Source: JACVRW01 sp963811055 (lineage in GTDB: Bacteria > Actinomycetota > Thermoleophilia > Solirubrobacterales > Thermoleophilaceae). From it: a DNA stretch of 64,000 nt. The notes under the pieces were generated by a model. The model was not told the origin of the DNA. It ran no database searches and saw only the letters and a list, made by a program, of their open reading frames with translations. The translations under genes were made by a program, and so were the position numbers. Numbering within the stretch: the stretch's first letter is position 1; each line of letters starts with the position of its first letter. Of the stretch, positions 59,583 to 64,000 are shown one piece after another. The stretch covers positions 248,001 through 312,000 of the forward strand of contig CAWEPQ010000014.1 of the NCBI GenBank assembly GCA_963811055.1, read 5' to 3'.

Positions 59583-59653
59583 GATGAGGCTTCCATGAGT
59601 CGATGAGAGGACGATGAGCAGCAGCTCTCATCGGGTGCTCATGAAGGGATGAG
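59583..59653. promoter_or_regulatory. Cluster of ATGAG half-sites in the PepSY/regulator divergent promoter
   Basis: ATGAG-core hexamers occur at 59583, 59594, 59602, 59613 and 59648, and inverted CTCAT at 59627 and 59638. Three pairs are exactly 11 bp apart (59583/59594, 59602/59613, 59627/59638), one DNA turn, as expected for tandem binding of an OmpR-family dimer. The likely ligand is the response regulator encoded at 59666. Confidence 0.65.
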
Positions 59654-59665
59654 AGGCTCTCCTCG

Positions 59666-60358
59666 ATGCGCGTGCTGGTGGTGGAGGACGGGATCAAGAT
59701 GGCCGGCCTGATCCGGCGTGGCCTGCGCGAGGAGGGACTGGCCGCGGACGTGGCCATAAAGGGGGAGGATGCCCTCTGGATGGCCGGCTCAACCGAGTAC
59801 GACGTGATCGTGCTCGACGTGATGCTGCCGGGCATCGACGGCTTCGAGACGTGCCGCCGGCTGCGTGCCGACGGCGTCTGGGCGCCTGTGCTCATGCTCA
59901 CCGCGCGCGACGCCGTGGAGGACCGAGTGGCGGGCCTCGACACGGGGGCCGACGACTACCTGACCAAGCCGTTCTCGTTCGTCGAGCTGCTCGCCCGGCT
60001 GCGGGCACTGGCACGGCGCGGACAGGTTGGGCAACCCACGGTGCTGCGGGCAGGTGACCTCCACCTCGACCCGGCTGCACGCCGCGTGAGCCGCGGGGAC
60101 ACCGAACTCGACCTGTCGGCGAAGGAGTTCGTCCTGCTCGAGACCTTCATGCGACACCCGGGGCGGGTGCTCGACCGCCTCCAGCTACTGGAGCACGCAT
60201 GGGACTACGAGTACGAGAACCGCTCCAACGTGGTGGACGTGTACGTCCGCTATCTGCGCGAGAAGATCGACCGCCCGTTCGGTGTGGAGAGCATCGAGAC
60301 CGTGCGCGGAGCGGGCTACCGCCTGCGAGCGGACGGCGGCAATCCCGCGCCCGCCTAG
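59666..60358 (+). CDS. OmpR/PhoP-family response regulator
   Basis: 230 residues. Receiver: VLVVEDG (acidic pocket E7/D8), VIVLDVMLPGIDGFE (phospho-Asp 51), MLTARD (Thr 79) and DDYLTKPFSFVELLARLRAL (Lys 101). The winged-helix DNA-binding domain has GDLHLDPAARRVSRGDTELD, LSAKEFVLLETFMRHPGRVL and SNVVDVYVRYLREKIDRPFG, then VRGAGYRLR. Divergent from the PepSY–kinase–nhaA operon; the repeats between them suggest autoregulation. GAGGCT 7 nt before the ATG may be a weak -10 that needs activation. Its TAG is shared with csoR in a CTAG. Confidence 0.94.
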   Translation: MRVLVVEDGIKMAGLIRRGLREEGLAADVAIKGEDALWMAGSTEYDVIVLDVMLPGIDGFETCRRLRADGVWAPVLMLTARDAVEDRVAGLDTGADDYLTKPFSFVELLARLRALARRGQVGQPTVLRAGDLHLDPAARRVSRGDTELDLSAKEFVLLETFMRHPGRVLDRLQLLEHAWDYEYENRSNVVDVYVRYLREKIDRPFGVESIETVRGAGYRLRADGGNPAPA

Positions 60359-60633
60359 CCGCGGCGCATCAGGCGGCCAACGGCGGCCATGAGCTCGTTG
60401 GTGAGCTCCTCGGGCTCCGCGTCCGAGGCGCCACCGATCACGCAGTGCCGGGCGTGGTCGTCCAGCAGTGACAGGGCGACCTTGTCCAGCGCGGCCTGGA
60501 TGGCGCTGATCTGGGTGATGATGTCGATGCAGTATCGGTCGTCGTCGACCATCCGCTCGATGCCGCGAACCTGCCCTTCGATGCGGCGAAGGCGATTCGC
60601 GAGCTGATCCTTGGTAGCGCTGTACCCGTGCAT
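60355..60633 (-). CDS. csoR: CsoR/RcnR-family metal-sensing repressor
   Basis: 92 residues, all-helical. KDQLANRLRRIEGQVRGIER is the DNA-binding helix. Cys35 (DDRYCIDII), His60 and Cys64 (DDHARHC) reproduce the Cys-His-Cys copper site of CsoR. The start ATG 60633 was chosen over the upstream in-frame codons, as it gives the normal length. Cu(I) binding is predicted to release the operator at 60651. Divergent from the DUF4396-type gene it probably controls. Nickel/cobalt sensors (RcnR) would have more His ligands, so copper is favoured. Confidence 0.92.
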   Translation of the reverse strand: MHGYSATKDQLANRLRRIEGQVRGIERMVDDDRYCIDIITQISAIQAALDKVALSLLDDHARHCVIGGASDAEPEELTNELMAAVGRLMRRG

Positions 60634-60650
60634 GAGCGACAGCCTAGCAG

Positions 60651-60665
60651 TACCCCCAGGGGGTA
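60651..60665. promoter_or_regulatory. CsoR-type operator
   Basis: TACCCCC-A-GGGGGTA is a perfect 15-bp palindrome with the G-tract/C-tract form of CsoR sites, in the 49-bp gap between csoR and the divergent gene. It overlaps the -10-like TATGCT (60664–60669), so binding would block the rightward promoter. Confidence 0.85.
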
Positions 60666-60668
60666 TGC

Positions 60669-60674
60669 TACGGT
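60669..60674 (+). promoter_or_regulatory. Putative leaderless -10 of the DUF4396-type gene
   Basis: TACGGT, 8 nt before the ATG at 60683. TATGCT one step upstream (60664) is an alternative that overlaps the operator. Confidence 0.4.
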
Positions 60675-60682
60675 ACTCGGCG

Positions 60683-62026
60683 ATGCATGCCACGGCGGAT
60701 GCACACGCCCATCACCACGAGATGCCCACTTCGGGCGCGGCGCTCACGGGCGTGGCGATCAGCGCCACGCTGCACTGCCTGACCGGCTGCGCGCTCGGCG
60801 AGATCGCCGGCATGGCGATCGGGACCGCGTTCGGCTTCTCCAACCTGGCCACGATCCTCCTGGCGATCGCGCTGGCGTTCCTGTTCGGCTACACCCTCAC
60901 CAGCATTCCGCTGCTGCGCGCCGGATTGGCCCTGAGCGTGGTGATCCCGATTGCGCTGGCCTCCGACACGCTCAGCATCGCGACGATGGAGGTGGTCGAC
61001 AACCTCGTGCTGATCGCGATCCCCGGGGCGATGCACGCGGGCTTGGGCGACCTGCTCTTCTGGGGCAGCCTCGCGTTCGCCCTGGTGCTTGCCGGAGCCG
61101 TGGCCGTGCCCGTCAACCGCTGGCTGATCGGCCGCGGCAAGGGCCACGCCGTGGTCCACGAGACCGGGATCCACGGCGGTCCCTCACCACGGCTGGTCGG
61201 GGCCGTGGCGGCGGTGGCGTTCGTCTTCGGCACCGCCGTCCTGACGGCGGAGGCGATCGACGAAGACGAGGCGAGCCATGGCGGGGGGCACACGGCCATG
61301 GGTGAGCACGGCGGGATGGGCGCCACCGATCCGGTGCGCGGCCTGTTCCCCACGAACGACGGGATGACGATGCAGCTCGCCACCAGCCACCTGCAGCCAG
61401 GTGAGCCCGCGGTGCTGCGCTTCCAGATCATCGGCACGAGCGGCACGCCCGTGGGCGGGTACCAGGTCGAGCACGAGAAGCGGATGCACCTCATCCTCGC
61501 TCGCAACGACCTGACCGGGTTCCAGCACCTCCATCCGCGGCTCGGGGCCGATGGCAGCTGGAGCACGCCGGTGACTGTCGACGAGCCGGGCAGCTATCGG
61601 GTGTTCGCCGACTTCAAGCGTCAGGGCGCCAACCAGACCCTGGCCACGGATCTGACGGTCGACGGAACCGCCGAGCAGCGGCCACTTCCGGCGCCCGCGC
61701 GGACCGCCACGGCCGACGGCGGCTACAGGGTCAGCCTGAGCGGTGCGGGCTCGACTGCCGGGAGCGAGGCGCCGGTCTCGTTCACGATCACCCGCGGGGG
61801 CGAGACCGTGAAGACCGAGCGCTACCTCGGCGCGGGCGGCCATCTCGTGGCGCTCCGGGAGGGTGACCTGGCGTTCCTGCACGTCCACCCGACTGAGGGC
61901 GGCTCCGGGAGGGCGGTTCGCTTCGAGACCGAATTCCCCACCCCCGACAGGTACCGTCTGTTCCTTCAGTTCAAGGATGGGGGAAAGGTCCACACGGCCG
62001 CATTCACACGCGAGGTGTCGAAGTGA
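60683..62026 (+). CDS. DUF4396-type membrane protein with His-rich N-terminus and C-terminal beta-domain
   Basis: 447 residues. The N-terminus HATADAHAHHHEMP is a metal-binding-like His cluster. Residues about 20–150 hold four membrane segments with ISATLHCLTGCALGEIAGMA, LTSIPLLRAGLALSVVIPIA and IPGAMHAGLGDLLFWGSLAF, the DUF4396 pattern. A further segment (about 178–197) is followed by a His/Met linker (ASHGGGHTAMGEHGGMG) and two beta-sandwich stretches with HEKRMHLILARNDLTGFQHL and FLHVHPTEGG, which resemble copper-binding immunoglobulin-like domains. The ATG at 60683 was chosen after the CsoR operator. Copper tolerance or transfer is inferred; transport is not shown. Confidence 0.8.
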   Translation: MHATADAHAHHHEMPTSGAALTGVAISATLHCLTGCALGEIAGMAIGTAFGFSNLATILLAIALAFLFGYTLTSIPLLRAGLALSVVIPIALASDTLSIATMEVVDNLVLIAIPGAMHAGLGDLLFWGSLAFALVLAGAVAVPVNRWLIGRGKGHAVVHETGIHGGPSPRLVGAVAAVAFVFGTAVLTAEAIDEDEASHGGGHTAMGEHGGMGATDPVRGLFPTNDGMTMQLATSHLQPGEPAVLRFQIIGTSGTPVGGYQVEHEKRMHLILARNDLTGFQHLHPRLGADGSWSTPVTVDEPGSYRVFADFKRQGANQTLATDLTVDGTAEQRPLPAPARTATADGGYRVSLSGAGSTAGSEAPVSFTITRGGETVKTERYLGAGGHLVALREGDLAFLHVHPTEGGSGRAVRFETEFPTPDRYRLFLQFKDGGKVHTAAFTREVSK

Positions 62027-62532
62027 CATCCAGAGCCGATTTCACCGACGAAGAGTGGGCGCGACTCGGTCGCGCCCCGTTGCTGGCGGGCCTTGCGGTC
62101 TCGCTCTCGGATCCCGGCGGGCCGATCGAGTTGGTGAAGGAGTCGCGCGCCGCGCTGAAGACGGTGCTCGAGACAGCGCGCGAGGAGAGCTTCGGCCAGT
62201 TCGTTCGGTCGGTGGCCGACGACGTGGCCGCCAAGGCCAAGCGACGCGAGAATCCGCTGGCCGGGTTCGCCCCGGACCGTCGCCGGGCTAGTGAGGAGAT
62301 CCTGGACGAGCTGCGGTCGGTCTACGCCCTGGTGGTCCACAAGGCCGGCCCGGAGGACGTGGAGGATTTCCGCGAGTGGATCAGGACGGCGTCACAGCGC
62401 GTGGCACTCGCCGCCAAGGAGGGCGGGTTTCTCGGGATCGGCGGGACCCAGGTCAGCGAGCGCGAGGAGCAGATGCTCGAGACGCTCGGCGAGATCTTCG
62501 GAGTTCCGCGGGACAAATCGCCCGGCTCCTAG
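62023..62532 (+). CDS. Helical protein of unknown function
   Basis: 169 residues. FTDEEWARLGRAPLLAGLAV then ALKTVLETAREESFGQFVRS, ILDELRSVYALVVHKAGPED and TASQRVALAAKEGGFLGIGG. All-helical, soluble, no cofactor motif. The GTG at 62023 overlaps the stop of the DUF4396-type gene (GTGA), so it belongs to the CsoR-controlled transcript. I do not recognise the family; a TerB-like helical bundle is a possibility only. Confidence 0.75.
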   Translation: MTSRADFTDEEWARLGRAPLLAGLAVSLSDPGGPIELVKESRAALKTVLETAREESFGQFVRSVADDVAAKAKRRENPLAGFAPDRRRASEEILDELRSVYALVVHKAGPEDVEDFREWIRTASQRVALAAKEGGFLGIGGTQVSEREEQMLETLGEIFGVPRDKSPGS

Positions 62533-62542
62533 GAGGGCACCG

Positions 62543-62548
62543 TAGGCT
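62543..62548 (+). promoter_or_regulatory. Putative leaderless -10 of the secreted-protein gene
   Basis: TAGGCT, 6 nt before the GTG at 62555. Confidence 0.5.
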
Positions 62549-62554
62549 GCAGGG

Positions 62555-63493
62555 GTGCGACGTCGTGCAATGTTCGCCTCCGTCACGGCACTCGCGGCCC
62601 TGGTCGGCATGGCCCTCACCGCCGTGCCGGCGCCGGCCCGGACGCCGCTCAAGGTCGTCAGCGCGACCAAGCCGCCGGCTCAGGTCAACGTCGGCGACCG
62701 GGTGACGATCCGGGTCAAGATCCGCAATCAGAGCCGCCGCAAGGACTACGTCCACGGGGAGCTCCACCTCCAGCCGGCGTCCCCGCTGCCGTTTTCGCAG
62801 AAAGCGAACCCGGCCTACGGGACGCGCTCGGTCGCCGCCGGCTACGGCCCGCGCAGCCTGCTGAAGCCGGGCCAGTCCGGGAAGGCGAAGCTGGTCTGGA
62901 GGGTGCCGAGGGTGCATCGCGGCTTCAACGGCAAGCTGGTGGCCTGCGCCACCGGGCGCTACCCGGCGAAGGCCAGCCAGTGCCGTGCGATCGGGCGGAT
63001 CCGCGTGCGTGGCTCGCTGCTCTCGATGCGAGCCGGAGTGAGCGCCACGACCTCCCTTCCCGGCATCGGGGCGTCGATCGCGCTGGCGGCGCAAGAGCTC
63101 GCGAGCGACGGGCGCGGGGTCTGGTGGGCCGGCCCGGAGCGCTGGACGGCGGCGGCGACGCTCGATCCGGTGGCGCCGGGCGACTGTCCCCAGACGATTC
63201 TCGACACGCGCGTCACCGGCGAGCCTCGGGGCACGGGGCTGACCGTGAGGGTGTGGGACTGGGGTCGCGCACTCACGATTTCCAACGTGAGGGCCGAGCT
63301 CGAGGTTCCGACCGTACGGGTCACGACCCAGACCGGCGGCGACTGCGCGTCTGAGGGCGACGAGCCGATCCCCACCGACTTCGTGCACGACGAGTGGTTC
63401 CAGCTTCGGCCCAATGCGAGCGGGGTCGCACGGTTCAGCTCGCTGGAGGAAGGCGACCCGCAGCTACGCGGGACGCTGACCGTCCAGCCCTGA
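62555..63493 (+). CDS. Secreted protein of unknown function
   Basis: 312 residues. Signal peptide MFASVTALAALVGMALTAVP with cleavage near PAPA. The N-terminal half is an immunoglobulin/CARDB-like beta domain (QVNVGDRVTIRVKIRNQSRR … LLKPGQSGKAKLVWRVP). The C-terminal half has LDPVAPGDCPQTILDTRVTG and TTQTGGDCASEGDE with isolated cysteines and no membrane anchor. No enzyme motif recognised. GTG start supported by the hexamer at 62543. It is the last gene before the tRNA-like remnant. Confidence 0.72.
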   Translation: MRRRAMFASVTALAALVGMALTAVPAPARTPLKVVSATKPPAQVNVGDRVTIRVKIRNQSRRKDYVHGELHLQPASPLPFSQKANPAYGTRSVAAGYGPRSLLKPGQSGKAKLVWRVPRVHRGFNGKLVACATGRYPAKASQCRAIGRIRVRGSLLSMRAGVSATTSLPGIGASIALAAQELASDGRGVWWAGPERWTAAATLDPVAPGDCPQTILDTRVTGEPRGTGLTVRVWDWGRALTISNVRAELEVPTVRVTTQTGGDCASEGDEPIPTDFVHDEWFQLRPNASGVARFSSLEEGDPQLRGTLTVQP

Positions 63494-63516
63494 CCTGCTG
63501 TCGCTGACTCCTCGCG

Positions 63517-63561
63517 TGAAGCGGCTGATGGGATTCGAGCCCACGACCTTCTGCGTGGCAA
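63517..63561 (-). tRNA. 3' half of a tRNA-Gly(GCC)-like gene (remnant, possible att site)
   Basis: Read on the minus strand: loop TTGCCAC (anticodon GCC), anticodon-stem half GCAGA, variable AGGTC, T-stem/loop GTGGG-CTCGAAT-CCCAT, acceptor half CAGCCGC and discriminator T. The T stem pairs fully. The 5' half (D arm, acceptor 5' strand and matching anticodon-stem strand) is absent: the bases preceding the loop do not pair. This is a fragment, not a functional tRNA, and ends are abrupt at the anticodon loop, a common crossover point of tyrosine integrases. Its T54 is C. Confidence 0.65.
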
Positions 63562-63697
63562 GGCTTGGGCCAGCGAGCTCGGTCGGGGAGGGTGGATGAG
63601 AGTGGATTAGCAGGGCTTTCGCGGGATTTGAGCAGAAGGCCGCCTTTCTGACCCATCCCCGTGCCGGCCACGGCCGGTGTTCTCTCAGTGTTTCGAT

Positions 63698-63709
63698 AGA
63701 TGATCATCT
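63698..63709. promoter_or_regulatory. Palindromic operator candidate before the arsR gene
   Basis: AGATGATCATCT is a perfect 12-bp palindrome 15 bp before the ATG and just ahead of the TATATG hexamer (63713–63718), which ends 6 nt before the start. ArsR proteins usually bind such AT-rich dyads over their own promoters. A CCGGCC-AC-GGCCGG hairpin lies upstream (about 63664–63677). The rest of 63562–63697 holds no gene I can support. Confidence 0.5.
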
Positions 63710-63724
63710 GGTTATATGTACCGC

Positions 63725-64000
63725 ATGGATCATCCCCTGCCCGACGCTCTTGTCGAATTGATCGCCGAGCGTTTCCGCGTCATCGGGGAACCGATGAGGA
63801 TCAAGCTGCTCGACCGGTTGCGCGACGGATCCGCAACTGTGCAGGAACTAACCGAGGCGACGGGCGGGACTCAGCCAAACGTCTCCAAGCACCTGGCTGT
63901 GCTGCACCGGGCGGGGATCGTCGCGCGCGAGAAGGACGGTGTATACGTGCGCTACCTGATCGTCGACGCCTCGGTGTTCGAGTTGTGCGAGCAGGTCTGC
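63725..64000 (+). CDS. ArsR-family transcriptional regulator, truncated by window end
   Basis: The first 92 codons are present; the frame is open at base 64000. AERFRVIGEPMRIKLLDRLR then TVQELTEATGGTQPNVSKHL and AVLHRAGIVAREKDGVYVRY is the winged helix–turn–helix of ArsR/SmtB. A Cys near the end (FELCEQVC) could be part of a metal or thiol site, but the classical ELCVCDL motif in helix 3 is replaced by VQELTEA, so the inducer is unknown. Base use (GTTTCCG, GAACTAACC) and the upstream DNA are less GC-rich than the neighbouring core genes, consistent with transfer. Confidence 0.85.
   Translation, partial: MDHPLPDALVELIAERFRVIGEPMRIKLLDRLRDGSATVQELTEATGGTQPNVSKHLAVLHRAGIVAREKDGVYVRYLIVDASVFELCEQVC

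Overview
The window is about 70% GC bacterial chromosome, gene-dense, with very few non-coding stretches. Gene content and order point to an actinobacterium, most likely of the class Thermoleophilia (inference from several features: rpmB–DegV/FakA-type kinase–recG–rsmD–coaD–DivIVA-like coiled coil; yceD–rpmF–plsX–acpP–rnc–smc–ftsY; ffh–rpsP–khpA–rimM–trmD–rplS–lepB–rnhB; a WhiG/FliA-type sigma factor; an EF-G2-like GTPase; a NhaA–DsbA fusion; many GTG/TTG starts). No IS element, CRISPR array, rRNA gene or complete tRNA gene was seen. Layout: 1–4.3 kb holds the end of ribBA, ribH, a threonine-aldolase-family enzyme, an MFS permease and an SRPBCC protein. 4.3–8 kb is a leftward block of secreted hydrolases (glycerophosphodiesterase, M19-like metallopeptidase) and a SnoaL-like protein, with a triple 43-bp palindromic repeat between them. 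8–30.6 kb is the housekeeping backbone (translation, phospholipid and CoA synthesis, chromosome condensation, SRP targeting, tRNA modification, protein secretion), interrupted by an LPXTG surface protein, a VOC protein, an SDR, and an NfeD/SPFH pair. 30.6–37.3 kb carries yraN, comM, dprA, thiD, two unknown genes and ilvD. This stretch, together with the beta-helix gene up to 38.7 kb, is full of single-base frameshifts, which look like sequence errors rather than gene decay. 37.3–44.5 kb holds a beta-helix secreted protein, a cupin, an alpha/beta hydrolase, a HAD nucleotidase, a methyltransferase, a 5-FTHF cyclo-ligase-like protein and an acyltransferase–epimerase pair. 44.5–55.9 kb holds an L,D-transpeptidase, XerC/D, WhiG-like sigma, EF-G2-like GTPase, a zinc-ribbon/unknown/RNase HI trio, a secreted acid phosphatase, a Bcr/CflA exporter and type III glutamine synthetase. 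55.9–62.5 kb is a stress and metal-response region: NhaA–DsbA, histidine kinase and PepSY protein leftward, the cognate-looking response regulator divergent, then CsoR divergent from a His-rich DUF4396-type membrane protein across a perfect CsoR-like palindrome. 63.5 kb holds the 3' half of a tRNA-Gly(GCC)-like gene followed by a truncated ArsR gene, which could be the left end of an integrated island lying beyond the window. Gene expression signals: about two dozen genes have a TANNNT-like -10 hexamer that ends only 6–9 nt before the start codon. This is the arrangement expected for leaderless mRNAs, and it helped choose several GTG starts. Genes inside operons instead use ATGA/GTGA/TTGA stop–start overlaps. 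Four convergent gene pairs share a single palindromic CTAG as both stop codons.
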